DNA of 64,000 nucleotides from JAHDWY01 sp964632865 (GTDB lineage: Bacteria > Hydrogenedentota > Hydrogenedentia > Hydrogenedentales > SLHB01). The notes under the pieces are model-generated. The model was not told the DNA's origin, made no database searches, and was given only the letters and a program-made list of their open reading frames with translations. The translations under genes and the position numbers were made by a program. The DNA lies in contig CAZWDH010000002.1 of NCBI GenBank assembly GCA_964632865.1, forward strand, positions 1 to 64,000, written 5' to 3'. Positions 43,318 to 51,743 of this stretch are shown here, piece after piece (position 1 is the stretch's first letter; every line of letters begins with the position of its first letter).

Positions 43318-44661
43318 CTAAATCAACTCGAAATACCGGCGTCGTTCCCAATCGGTTACGTACTTCTCGAACTCCGCGATCTCCCAGCGGGCCACGCCCA
43401 CGTAATGGTCAACCACGTTGTCGCCGAGCAATGCCCTAACGGTTTCGCTCCGTTCGAGGGCGTCCGTCGCATGCGTCAGGTTCCGGTGCAGCGACGGCGG
43501 GTTGTCCAACTCGTACGCGTTTGCCTCGACAAAGGGCCCGACCGGTTCGAGTTCTTTTTCGATCCCGTGCAAGCCGGATGCGATCATGGCCGCGTAGATC
43601 AGGTGGGAATTCGCGTCGGATCCTGGAATGCGGTTTTCGAGCCGCATGGACTTGCCGTGTCCCGCCACGCGGAACGAGGTCGTCCGGTTGTCTCCGCCCC
43701 ACGTGACGTTGCTCGGCGCGAAGGACAGGTCTTCGATGCGTTTGTACGAATTGATGCTCGGCATGTAGAAAAGCTGGAGGTCTTTGCACAACGCCATCAT
43801 GCCGCCGAGGAAATGGCGCATGGTCTTCGACATGTGGTGCTCGCCCTTGTCATCGGGAAAGGCCGGCGTGTCGCCGTTCCAGAGGCTCATGTGGATGTGC
43901 GCGCCGTTGCCGGAATGGGCCGAATCCCATTTCGCCATGAATGTTGCCTGAATGTCGTTCAGCGCGGCCATCTCTCGCACGCAGTGTTTGAAGATGACGT
44001 GCCGGTCCGCGATTTCGAGCACGTCGCCGTACACGAGATTGATCTCGAACTGCCCGTGGCCCCATTCCGCCTTGTTGCATTCGATGTCGACATTCGACGC
44101 GGCGAGCGCCCGGCGGATGGGCCCGATGATCCACTCGTCCATGGAGGAACGGAAGATGGAGTAGTCGGAGATGTACCGCGACATGGGTTCGAGGTTGCGG
44201 TAGTCCTTCGCGCGCGATCCGTCGAGCGTTTCCTTGAACAGGAAGAACTCGATCTCCGGTGCGGCCTTGACCGTGAATCCCATCGCCTTTGCCTTCTCGA
44301 CCTGCCTGCGCAAGAGCGAACGCGGGGCGATATCCACCAGGTTGCCGTCGTGATCGTAGGTGTCGAAGATGACCAGGGCGGTTTTGTCGAACCACGCATA
44401 CTTGCGCAACGTCGACCAGTCGGGCACCCCCGTCATGTCCCCGTAGCCCTTGTGCCAGCCGGTGAACTCCAGGCCCGGAATGAGCATCCGCTCGATGTCC
44501 CAACCGAAGTTGCAGTCGCAGGTGTGCACGCCCTGGTGCAGGTCATTTAGAAACGCCGCAGCCGCGCAGCGCTTGCCGTACAGGCGTCCCTGAAGGTCAA
44601 TGCCCGCCGCAATGACCGTATCGACGGATCCGTCCTTTACCCACTTCTCAAGTTCCTTCAC
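43318..44661 (-). CDS. Glutamine synthetase-like enzyme (gamma-glutamylpolyamine/PuuA type)
   Basis: A 447-residue protein of the glutamine synthetase fold. It carries PEIEFFLF, EWGHGQFEINL, GNGAHIHMSLW and APSNVTWGGDNRTTSFRV, the ATP and metal motifs in order, and ends RYFELI. The length and the ARWEIAEFEKYVTDWERR tail fit the PuuA/GlnA4-like branch, which ligates glutamate to amines such as putrescine rather than ammonia. The start is GTG at 44661 with GGAGGAG upstream. No puuB/C/D genes are near, and the SDR downstream is the only candidate partner, so the substrate is inferred. Confidence 0.82.
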   Translation of the reverse strand: MKELEKWVKDGSVDTVIAAGIDLQGRLYGKRCAAAAFLNDLHQGVHTCDCNFGWDIERMLIPGLEFTGWHKGYGDMTGVPDWSTLRKYAWFDKTALVIFDTYDHDGNLVDIAPRSLLRRQVEKAKAMGFTVKAAPEIEFFLFKETLDGSRAKDYRNLEPMSRYISDYSIFRSSMDEWIIGPIRRALAASNVDIECNKAEWGHGQFEINLVYGDVLEIADRHVIFKHCVREMAALNDIQATFMAKWDSAHSGNGAHIHMSLWNGDTPAFPDDKGEHHMSKTMRHFLGGMMALCKDLQLFYMPSINSYKRIEDLSFAPSNVTWGGDNRTTSFRVAGHGKSMRLENRIPGSDANSHLIYAAMIASGLHGIEKELEPVGPFVEANAYELDNPPSLHRNLTHATDALERSETVRALLGDNVVDHYVGVARWEIAEFEKYVTDWERRRYFELI

Positions 44662-44820
44662 GCTTCACTCCTCCGCCCGGCCCGACCAAAAGCCAAAGAA
44701 AATTGCCGTGAGTATGTCACAGGGTCAATCAGGTGCGCAATTGAGTCGCGACCCCAAATGTTCTCGAAGCGTCACCAGTGATCGTCTCGTATAAACTGCT
44801 GTCCGCCGCACACCGAAGGT

Positions 44821-44914
44821 ATGGGGCCTCCAAATCGCTATCGGTATCGGGATCGCTATCGGTATCGAAGCACCAATTAGAGACTCGATCCCGATCCCGA
44901 TTTGGAGGAGCCAT
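44821..44914. repeat. Inverted and tandem repeat after coxB
   Basis: Arms 44821-44837 and 44898-44914 are inverted copies with two mismatches. The space between holds two near-direct copies of GCTATCGGTATCG (44838-44850 and 44854-44866) and GATCCCGATCCCGAT. It begins three bases after the coxB stop (44917 on the minus strand), so it could stop coxB transcription, but there is no T-run. The pattern looks like a dispersed intergenic element. Confidence 0.6.
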
Positions 44915-44916
44915 AC

Positions 44917-45726
44917 TCACGAAAAGAACGGGTCGTATTCTTCTGCCGCATCTGGGTCCGGCGTGTTGTCCTCGAACCACGCGTCGAAGGCTTCCGGTTC
45001 GAGCACGTTGAGGAAGCCCCGCATGCGGTAGTGGCCGAGGCCGCAGAGCTGTGCGCAGGCGATCTCGAAGGTCCGGTCATCGCTGCCTTTGAGTTTTCGG
45101 TAGGCTTCCGTGGATAGGGTCGGCACAAAGGAAATATGCGTACGCACGCCGGGAATCACGTCCTGCTTGACCCGCATTTCGGGGATATTGAAGCTGTGGA
45201 TTACGTCCTGCGAACTCAGCCACAGCACGACCGGTTTCTTCAAGGGCACGTACAACTGGTTGCGCACGACGATGTCATCTGCGCCATAGGGATCGTCGCG
45301 ATCGAGTCCGACGGGGTTAAGTTCGTCATCGATGAAGGATTGATCCGTTCGCCCGAAGACGCCGTCCTTTCCCGCGTAGTGGAAATTCCACGCGTATTGT
45401 TGCGCCATGACGCGGACTTGCAGCGCCTCGCTTTCGTCGGGCACTGCCACCACGTAACGCGACCAGAACGGCACGGACAAGGCCACGAGCAACAGGACTT
45501 CGATGACGATGACGCCCGCTTCAATGTAGTACGTGGCTTTGCTGCGAGCGCCGTCGTGGCTTGCCTGGGGATTACGGGACCTCCGAAAACGAAAGAGCAC
45601 ATACGTGCCGTAGATGAACCAGCCCACAAAGATCGCCGCCATGAAGAGGTGCGTTAGGATGAGCAGCCGGTCAATCTGTGCGCCGTGCTCCGACCCGAGA
45701 ACGGGAAGTCCCCACCAACCGCTCAT
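44917..45726 (-). CDS. coxB: Cytochrome c oxidase subunit II (CuA)
   Basis: A 269-residue subunit II with two N-terminal membrane segments (LLILTHLFMAAIFVGWFIYG; VIVIEVLLLVALSVPFW) and a periplasmic cupredoxin domain. All CuA features are seen: QDVIHSFNIPEMRVKQDVIPG with the first His, and CAQLCGLGHYRM with both Cys, the second His and Met. The aromatic stretch QQYAWNFHYAG carries the electron-entry Trp. There is no c-haem domain. The start overlaps the preceding 82-residue gene by ATGA. A glutamine-rich region between 110 and 150 (DQSFIDDELNPV) is longer than in simple homologues. Confidence 0.92.
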   Translation of the reverse strand: MSGWWGLPVLGSEHGAQIDRLLILTHLFMAAIFVGWFIYGTYVLFRFRRSRNPQASHDGARSKATYYIEAGVIVIEVLLLVALSVPFWSRYVVAVPDESEALQVRVMAQQYAWNFHYAGKDGVFGRTDQSFIDDELNPVGLDRDDPYGADDIVVRNQLYVPLKKPVVLWLSSQDVIHSFNIPEMRVKQDVIPGVRTHISFVPTLSTEAYRKLKGSDDRTFEIACAQLCGLGHYRMRGFLNVLEPEAFDAWFEDNTPDPDAAEEYDPFFS

Positions 45727-45971
45727 GATAACTCGGCCTCGTCAATCGTCGGCGATGCTTCTTGTGTCGATCGCCGCATCCGTAACAATATGCCCATGGT
45801 TACCGCGGTCATGGAACCCACCACGATGCCTGTCACGGCGAGCAGCGTTACGATGCCCATGTTCATGCCTTGTGTCTGCGCGGAATCCGCATCCCCGAAA
45901 CAGGTGGCACAGGCCCAGGCCGCACCGGAAGGCAGGCAAGCGGCAATCACTGTCAAATACTTCACAGCCAT
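45723..45971 (-). CDS. Small membrane protein of the oxidase cluster
   Basis: An 82-residue exported or anchored protein starting MAVKYLTVIAACLPSGAAWA, with a CATCFGDADSAQ motif after the signal and one membrane segment (MGIVTLLAVTGIVVGSMTAV). Homologues of this type sit between oxidase genes in planctomycete-like genomes; the CxxC could bind metal or haem, but no CxxCH is present. I chose 45971 since the upstream 23 residues are not hydrophobic. It overlaps coxB by 4 nt and the upstream 67-residue gene by 10 nt. Function unknown. Confidence 0.6.
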   Translation of the reverse strand: MAVKYLTVIAACLPSGAAWACATCFGDADSAQTQGMNMGIVTLLAVTGIVVGSMTAVTMGILLRMRRSTQEASPTIDEAELS

Positions 45972-46165
45972 TTCGTGTCCTTCGTGCGACCGAGAAACAG
46001 CCTGGCTTGCGCGACCGCGCCGACCAACGTCACCACGCATCCGATCCCTACGACGAGAAACCGCGCGCCCAGGGCCTTGGCCAAACCCAGCGCCCAGACG
46101 CCTGCGATGACGCAGAACATAATCGCCAACCCGAGCAGGACTGTATGTGCGGTCTTCAGAGACAT
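45962..46165 (-). CDS. Small two-span membrane protein of the oxidase cluster
   Basis: A 67-residue protein with two membrane segments (VLLGLAIMFCVIAGVWALGL and FLVVGIGCVVTLVGAVAQA) and a basic C-terminus (RLFLGRTKDTKWL). It is placed between coxC and the 82-residue gene, overlapping the latter by 10 nt. The size and position recall subunit IV-like or assembly proteins, but no family can be named. Translation from ATG 46165 is supported by GGGCGGGTG upstream only weakly. Confidence 0.5.
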   Translation of the reverse strand: MSLKTAHTVLLGLAIMFCVIAGVWALGLAKALGARFLVVGIGCVVTLVGAVAQARLFLGRTKDTKWL

Positions 46166-46183
46166 GGGATCACCCGCCCCTCG

Positions 46184-46768
46184 TTACACCAGGTACAACA
46201 AAACAAACGTGACAATCGACATCACGCCGATGAACTGCCAGTAGAGCCCGAGACATTCGACGCGGTTGATATACTGCTGCCGGTCCTGTCTAAGCAGCGC
46301 CTTGCCGATCGTCACCAGGTAAATCGTCACGACCAATCCACCGATAACATGAAACCGCAAGAGCCCCGTGAGCAGATAGTACATGCCATGGAAGGTGCTC
46401 GTTGCCGCCTTCGCGCCGCTGTCCACCACGATTCGATGCTCGACCGCAATCAGGGTCACCGACAACACGCCCAAGCCGAAGGCGATCCAGAGCCACAGGG
46501 TGGCGCGGTCGGTGCCGCCATGGAGCCACGCGTTGGCAGCCGCGATGGCCAGCAAGATAATGCACAGCACGTTCGCCACGCCGAGACCCGCGGGCAACGT
46601 TTCCGCACCCACCGGCCACTCTTCCGCGGCAGTCCGCAGAAATACATAGCTCGAAAACAGCGCCCCGAAGAACATGGCTTCCGCGGCGAGGAACAGCCAC
46701 GTGCCGACCTTGCCGTTGTAGAGTCCCGTATCGGGCCGGGGCGCGCTGGTATAGGGTACCGCGCTCAT
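46184..46768 (-). CDS. coxC: Cytochrome c oxidase subunit III
   Basis: A 194-residue subunit III with five membrane segments: GTWLFLAAEAMFFGALFSSY, then VANVLCIILLAIAAANAW, the LWLWIAFGLGVLSVTLIAVE segment, a region with GMYYLLTGLLRFHVIGGLVV, and VECLGLYWQFIGVMSIVTFVLLYLV at the end. AEAMFFG with Glu and the FHV-type His are the conserved markers. The ATG at 46768 overlaps the coxA stop as ATGA, with GGAGGAA upstream; the longer start at 46786 is less likely. It is a short form, without the first two spans of mitochondrial-type subunit III. Confidence 0.9.
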   Translation of the reverse strand: MSAVPYTSAPRPDTGLYNGKVGTWLFLAAEAMFFGALFSSYVFLRTAAEEWPVGAETLPAGLGVANVLCIILLAIAAANAWLHGGTDRATLWLWIAFGLGVLSVTLIAVEHRIVVDSGAKAATSTFHGMYYLLTGLLRFHVIGGLVVTIYLVTIGKALLRQDRQQYINRVECLGLYWQFIGVMSIVTFVLLYLV

Positions 46769-48513
46769 GTTTCCTCCGGTTGCCATTGCGGCGTGAAATC
46801 CTGCGTCTGACCCGGCACGCTGTATTCGTTTGGACCGCGATACGCTTTCACGGGACGCTCAAAGTTGCCCGCGAACCGTGGCGGCGACGAAGCTTCCCAT
46901 TCCAGCGTCGTGGCGTCCCACGGGTTCTCGGCAACCTTGCGGCCCCATTTCAGGCTGTAAAAGAAATTGATGACGAACGGAATTTGCACGATGGCCAGCG
47001 CGAAGGCCGAGTGCGTCGCGGCCTTGTTCAGGAAGAAGACCTCCTGACCGAATCCGTAGGTCGCCCCGCCGTCATACAAGCGCCGCGACACGCCACCCAG
47101 CCCCTGGATGAGCATGGGGATGAAGATCGCGTTCATGAACAACAGCGACGGCCAGAAGTGCAGTTTGCCGAGGAAGTCGTTCATCTTGCGCCCAGTGACC
47201 TTCGGGAACCAGTAATAGACGCCCGCGAAGATCGCGAACAAGGTCCCCGGCGCGACGACGTAATGAAAATGGCCGATGACGTAGTAGGTGTCGTGCAACG
47301 CAATGTTCGTCGCCGACAACGCCAGCGGCAATCCCGTGAGTCCGCCGATGCCGAACATGGGCAGGAATGCAAGGGCGAACAGCATGGGTACCGTGAACCG
47401 AATCGAGCCGCCCCACAAGGAGACCAGCAGCGAGGTCGCTAGGATGATTGACGGAATGGAAATGATGAGCGTCGTCGCCTGAAAAAAGGTGCTGATGACG
47501 GTCCCCATTCCGGTGAGAAACATATGGTGTGCCCACACGAGCATGGACATGAAGCCCATGAAGATGGCCGCGCCGACCATCCCTTTGTATCCCCACAAGG
47601 GCTTGCGCGTGTTGTTCGCGATGATCTCCGCGATGATCCCGAAGGCCGGCAGAATCAACACGTATACTTCCGGATGGGCGAGAAACCAGAACAGGTGTTG
47701 CCACAGCAACGCGCTGCCCCCGCCGCTGACGTCCAGCGCCTTCCCCGAGATCACGAGACCCGTGGGCAGGAAGAAACTCGTGCCCTCCAGCCGATCCATG
47801 AGCTGGAGTACCGCCGCCGCCGCCAGAGGCGGAAAGGCGAGCAGAAGAAGGTACGCGGTGACCAACTGGCTCCACACGAAGAAGGGCAAGCGCATGAGCG
47901 TGAGCCCCTCGGTGCGGAGTTGGACGACGGTCGTGATGATGTTGATGGCGAGAAACAGCGAAGACAGGTAGACCAGCGCGATGCCAATGAGCCAGTAGGT
48001 TTGTCCTGCCAACTCGATCGTGGCAAGGGGAGGATAACCGGTCCATCCCGAATTGGACGGTCCGAGTTCCGTGAAGAAACTCGCTCCGATCACGACAACG
48101 CCGCCGAGGTAACAGAGGAATCCTGCGCGGCTCAGCCGGGGAAAGGCCAGGTTCGGCGCGCCTACCATGAGCGGGACGAGATAGGTGCCGAATGCGCCGA
48201 CCAGCAACGGCACGACAGCCAGAAACACCATGAAGGTGCCGTGCATGGCGCCGAGCTGATTGTAGAAGTTCGGGAGCATGATGCCGCCCGGCATGCGCGT
48301 GTCATCATCGCCGAACAGGCTGCTCATCAAGGGGATCGGCTGGCCCGGATAGGCCAGTTGCCAGCGCATGAGCAGGACGAAACAGAACGCGACGAACAGC
48401 ATGACCAGCGCGGTGAGTCCGTACTGGATGCCGATGATCTTGTGATCGCACGAGATGACTCGCCGCAACCACCCCGGAGCGCGGCGCGCCGGTTCGCTGT
48501 GGTGTTCCGTCAT
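46765..48513 (-). CDS. coxA: Haem-copper oxidase subunit I with substituted channel residues
   Basis: A 582-residue subunit I with twelve or more membrane segments. All haem and CuB ligands are present: GAMHGTFMVF, AHPEVYVLILPAFG (His, Glu and the cross-linked Tyr), WAHHMF and GHFHYVVAPG. In aa3 oxidases the D-channel begins GAPDMAFPRMNN; here it is GAPNLAFPRLSR (Asn codon 48151-48153). The K-channel FKTPM is FTVPM here (Thr codon 47392-47394). Proton pumping may thus differ, or the enzyme may belong to a sister group such as NO-reducing eNOR types. The start MTEHHSEPARR has AGGGG upstream. Co-transcribed with coxC and coxB. Confidence 0.9.
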   Translation of the reverse strand: MTEHHSEPARRAPGWLRRVISCDHKIIGIQYGLTALVMLFVAFCFVLLMRWQLAYPGQPIPLMSSLFGDDDTRMPGGIMLPNFYNQLGAMHGTFMVFLAVVPLLVGAFGTYLVPLMVGAPNLAFPRLSRAGFLCYLGGVVVIGASFFTELGPSNSGWTGYPPLATIELAGQTYWLIGIALVYLSSLFLAINIITTVVQLRTEGLTLMRLPFFVWSQLVTAYLLLLAFPPLAAAAVLQLMDRLEGTSFFLPTGLVISGKALDVSGGGSALLWQHLFWFLAHPEVYVLILPAFGIIAEIIANNTRKPLWGYKGMVGAAIFMGFMSMLVWAHHMFLTGMGTVISTFFQATTLIISIPSIILATSLLVSLWGGSIRFTVPMLFALAFLPMFGIGGLTGLPLALSATNIALHDTYYVIGHFHYVVAPGTLFAIFAGVYYWFPKVTGRKMNDFLGKLHFWPSLLFMNAIFIPMLIQGLGGVSRRLYDGGATYGFGQEVFFLNKAATHSAFALAIVQIPFVINFFYSLKWGRKVAENPWDATTLEWEASSPPRFAGNFERPVKAYRGPNEYSVPGQTQDFTPQWQPEET

Positions 48514-48652
48514 TGAAAGCCCCTGAGCCAAGACCTGCCAAGCAGAAGGGGAAAGTCGCCAGGAAAGGGCGGATTGTAAACCGAAAGTCGGGGCGCGAGT
48601 CAACTTCGCAACACTAGCGCACCCAAACACCGGTTTGGGGAGAAAAGCACGA

Positions 48653-48679
48653 GTAGACGCGGCTGGAAGCCGCGTCTAC
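48653..48679 (-). terminator. Hairpin between cupredoxin gene and coxA
   Basis: A perfect 11-bp stem (GTAGACGCGGC / GCCGCGTCTAC) with a 5-nt loop, 9 nt after the cupredoxin-gene stop on the minus strand. The minus strand then reads TCGTGCTTTTCT, a weak T-run. A second small stem (CCCAAAC/GTTTGGG) lies at 48622-48639. It may be a partial terminator or a dispersed palindrome. Confidence 0.4.
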
Positions 48680-48687
48680 CGTAGAAT

Positions 48688-49407
48688 CTACCGGCTGGGC
48701 CGTTCGAAGGCGAAGTCCTGCTTCACCGGCGTGTCGTCCGCGATCGTGACGGTCGCGGTCTGGGCCGGGAGCCGTTCGTGCCAGGCCGTGATTTCGTATT
48801 CGCCCGGTTCGAGCCCATTGATGGTGTACGCGCCGTCCGCTTCGGTTACGTTGTAGAATGGATGATCCAACACGGCGCAGAAGGAATGCATCCACCGGTG
48901 GATGTCGCATTTGATTTCAAAGGGATCCTCGACCTTGGGAAGGGTCACTTCGATCTCTTTCAGCGTCGCCGGCATGGCCTTGTTGAACGGTGTGTTCTCT
49001 TCCGGCATGCCGTGGACGTTGTGGAGAATGCCGTCGGGATTCAGAATCTTCAGCGTCTGCTTCGGATGAAGCACAAACACCCGCGGCTTGTACTGGCAGC
49101 CTTCCTGCGTGAGGATGGCCGGTTCGCTCGGCGCGGGGTACTCTTTGTTCGGAAGCCCCTTGGTCACGCGCACGAGGATATTGCCCATCGTCTGGCCCTC
49201 GCCCAGCACCAGTACCTCGTTCACGGGCGGGTTGTCGCCGTGCATGGCCGCGCAGGCCGGATCCGCCGACATGTCCACCGGCGGCAGCTTGGGAACCTCG
49301 CCCGTATACGTGATCGTACCGGTAACGCTCCCCGCGACCGCGGAAACGGATATCAGGACGGCCGCCAACGCGGCAACGCCCGCAACTCGAACTATGCGTG
49401 CATTCAT
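48688..49407 (-). CDS. Exported cupredoxin-like protein with C-terminal carboxypeptidase-regulatory-like domain
   Basis: A 239-residue secreted protein (VAGVAALAAVLISVSAVAG signal). The central part is plastocyanin-like: LKILNPDGILHNVHGM supplies the first His, and IKCDIHRWMHSF the Cys, His and Met ligands, resembling the CxxHxxM of blue-copper proteins. The last ~60 residues form a carboxypeptidase-regulatory-like beta domain (YTINGLEPGEYEITAWHE). A blue copper site next to an oxidase operon makes it a good candidate electron donor to coxB. It is transcribed in the same direction, 174 nt upstream of coxA. Confidence 0.78.
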   Translation of the reverse strand: MNARIVRVAGVAALAAVLISVSAVAGSVTGTITYTGEVPKLPPVDMSADPACAAMHGDNPPVNEVLVLGEGQTMGNILVRVTKGLPNKEYPAPSEPAILTQEGCQYKPRVFVLHPKQTLKILNPDGILHNVHGMPEENTPFNKAMPATLKEIEVTLPKVEDPFEIKCDIHRWMHSFCAVLDHPFYNVTEADGAYTINGLEPGEYEITAWHERLPAQTATVTIADDTPVKQDFAFERPSR

Positions 49408-49464
49408 GGTGATAGATACTCCTTCACATGAACCGATGGAATTTCAATCTGCGCCTTGCAGTGC

Positions 49465-49514
49465 GCACAGCGTGAAACCCTAACAAAACCCGTCATCGGG
49501 TTCAAACGCTGTGC
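49465..49514. promoter_or_regulatory. Nested stem-loop in divergent promoter region
   Basis: Within the 219-nt gap between two divergent starts, GCACAGCGT (49465-49473) pairs with ACGCTGTGC (49506-49514), and inside it AACCCG (49487-49492) with CGGGTT (49497-49502). It could be an operator or a leader structure for either gene. No known consensus fits. Confidence 0.35.
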
Positions 49515-49561
49515 TGAAACCGACGAGGCAAGCGTTATTCCTATTCACCTTCCGCGATTTT

Positions 49562-49591
49562 TTGGCCAAACCGCCGTTTATCCAGTATAGT
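49562..49591 (+). promoter_or_regulatory. Sigma70-like promoter of the two-module hydrolase gene
   Basis: TTGGCC at 49562-49567, 18 nt, TATAGT at 49586-49591, 35 nt before the ATG at 49627. GGGGAG before the ATG serves as the ribosome site. Confidence 0.45.
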
Positions 49592-49626
49592 CCCCGAAGA
49601 GATGTTGAACCGGGGAGTACTGTCCA

Positions 49627-51717
49627 ATGCGCCGTGTCTCTGCTGTCGCTGTGGTCCTTCTTTGCTCGTTGTTGAGTCAATCCGCCGTTGCCGGAGAAGA
49701 ACCCAAAGCCGTCGATCCTGAAACGCAACGCTGGCTTGTGTATCCCAATGGCATGCCCGAGGAGGCGAGCGCGCTTCGCTTCACTATCGACGCGTGCAGC
49801 GAAGCCCTTGCCCAGCGCAAGGACCCCGCGTCCAAAGAGGACTGGGAGAGTCGTGCGCCTGAAATCCGTAACGCTTTGGCTCGGGGCCTCGGTCTTGACC
49901 CGATGCCTGAACGGACGCCCCTGAACGCCCACGTTACGGGCACTGCGGACCGCGAACTCTACACCATCGAGAATGTGGTCTTTGAAAGCCGCCCCAACTT
50001 CTACGTCACCGCGAACGTTTACATCCCCAAGAACATCACCTTGCCGGCTCCGGCCATCGTCGTCGTTGCGGGACACGACATGGATAACGGCAAGAATTGC
50101 CCGACCTATCAGATGGCCCATCTCGGTCTCATCCGCCAGGGATTCATCGTCATGGCCCACGATCCCATCGGCCAGGGCGAACGGAAACTTCCGGGCTTCG
50201 GTCATGAACTCGGCTACGGCTCGCTGCTCGTGGGGCAGACCAACGAGGGCTATATCGTGTGGGACACCATTCGCGCCATCGACTACCTCATGAGCCGCGA
50301 CGACGTGGATGTGAACCGAATCGGGCTCTGCGGCAATTCCGGCGGTGGCGAGAACACGTTCTACACGATGCCCTTCGACGACCGCATCAAGGCGGGCGGA
50401 TCGTTCTGCTTTGTATGCACCTACGAACACTGGCTGCGCTACGGCGGCAACCACTGCATCTGCAACCATCTCCCCGGCATCGTTCACGAGATGGAGGAGT
50501 TCGAGATCATTGGCCTCAACGCGCCGCGCCCCTTCATGTTCGGCAACGGCACGGAGGATAAGATTTTTCCCATCGCAGGCGTCCGCGAGACCTACCAGCG
50601 CGCGCAGAACGTCTACGAACTTGTTGCGACGAAGGATCGTGTCCGCAGCGTGGAAGCGCCGGAGCCGCACGGCTGGTCGCAGCCCTTGCGCGAGGCCTGC
50701 TATGGGTGGATGAATCTGTGGCTCCGTGGCGAAGGCGACGGCTCACCCGTGCCCGAGCCGGAATACGAGAGCGAAGACCCCACGCTGCTTGACCTGAACT
50801 GCTACGACGGCACCACAATGCCGGAAAGCCATGAAACCGTCGTTACGCTGAACCGCGCGGAAGCGGATCGCCTTCGCGCTGCGTACGCCACGCCCCCAGT
50901 CAGCGCCGAAGCCTGGAACGAGCGCGCGCTTGCGTGGCGCGAAGAGGTTTGGCAAGTCCTCGGCGGACGTCCCGATCCCGTTGCGCCCACGGCCCGCGTG
51001 GTCAATCAATTTGAGACGGACGGCCTCCACGTCGAAGTGCTCGCCATCACGACCGAGCCGGGTATGGAGGTGGGCGCGGTCTTCGCGCGCAAGGCGGAGG
51101 CCACCGGCGCGTTGCCGGCCACGGTCTTCATAGGCGGGCACGATAAGAAACGCGCCGCGATCCTGGATGGCTATGCCTCCGACGTAGTGAACGGCGGCGG
51201 CGCGGCCGTGCTCGTACTCGATCCTCGCGCCACGGGGGAAGCCTTCTGGCACGAAAACCACATCACCAGCACCGCCATATGCCTGGGTCGTCCTTTGTTC
51301 GCCCAGCAGGTCTGGGATGCGCTGCAAGCGGGGCGCTACCTCGTATCGCGCGACGACGTGACGAATGACGCGGTGACTTGCCATGGAGTCGATACCGGTG
51401 GACTTATGGCGATTTACGCCGCCGCGCTGGACGATGTGTTCGCGGGGATTCACGTCGAGGACGTGCTCGCGAGTTACCGGTACTTCTTGGAAAATGCCCA
51501 GCCGCAATCCATCACGCTGTGCGTTCCGAACGTGCTGAAGACCGTCGACATCCCGCAGCTCGTTGCGCTGGCCGCGCCGACGCCTGTCGCAATTGCATCT
51601 GCGATCGGCTATGAAAAAGCGCCCCTGGACTCGACAGCGCTGCAAGACGAGTTCGCATTCGCGTTGCAAGCCTTCAACATGGCGGGCGCTAACGACGCAT
51701 TACGCCTCGAACCCTGA
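49627..51717 (+). CDS. Secreted two-module alpha/beta hydrolase, paralogue of 34220-36121
   Basis: A 696-residue exported protein (VSAVAVVLLCSLLSQSAVAG). Module one contains APAIVVVAGHDMDNGKN, MAHDPIGQGERKLPG, the elbow GLCGNSGGGENTFY with Ser, and EPHGWS near the expected histidine. Module two (about 430-690) begins VVNQFETDGLHVEVLA; its elbow region is TCHGVDTGGLMAIYA, with Asp where Ser is expected, so it is probably not catalytic. RATGEAFWHEN and DIPQLVALAAP match the paralogue at 34220. Family neighbours are acetyl-xylan esterases and dienelactone hydrolases. It stands alone with its own promoter. Confidence 0.75.
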   Translation: MRRVSAVAVVLLCSLLSQSAVAGEEPKAVDPETQRWLVYPNGMPEEASALRFTIDACSEALAQRKDPASKEDWESRAPEIRNALARGLGLDPMPERTPLNAHVTGTADRELYTIENVVFESRPNFYVTANVYIPKNITLPAPAIVVVAGHDMDNGKNCPTYQMAHLGLIRQGFIVMAHDPIGQGERKLPGFGHELGYGSLLVGQTNEGYIVWDTIRAIDYLMSRDDVDVNRIGLCGNSGGGENTFYTMPFDDRIKAGGSFCFVCTYEHWLRYGGNHCICNHLPGIVHEMEEFEIIGLNAPRPFMFGNGTEDKIFPIAGVRETYQRAQNVYELVATKDRVRSVEAPEPHGWSQPLREACYGWMNLWLRGEGDGSPVPEPEYESEDPTLLDLNCYDGTTMPESHETVVTLNRAEADRLRAAYATPPVSAEAWNERALAWREEVWQVLGGRPDPVAPTARVVNQFETDGLHVEVLAITTEPGMEVGAVFARKAEATGALPATVFIGGHDKKRAAILDGYASDVVNGGGAAVLVLDPRATGEAFWHENHITSTAICLGRPLFAQQVWDALQAGRYLVSRDDVTNDAVTCHGVDTGGLMAIYAAALDDVFAGIHVEDVLASYRYFLENAQPQSITLCVPNVLKTVDIPQLVALAAPTPVAIASAIGYEKAPLDSTALQDEFAFALQAFNMAGANDALRLEP

Positions 51718-51743
51718 CCCGAACGGTATCCCACTGACACGTT

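Noticed and set aside
43003..44550. 515-residue open frame on the plus strand
   Set aside because: Antisense to the glutamine-synthetase-like gene and the SDR; no recognisable domain.
44729..44980. 83-residue minus-strand open frame
   Set aside because: It is made of the repeat after coxB and part of the coxB end in another frame.
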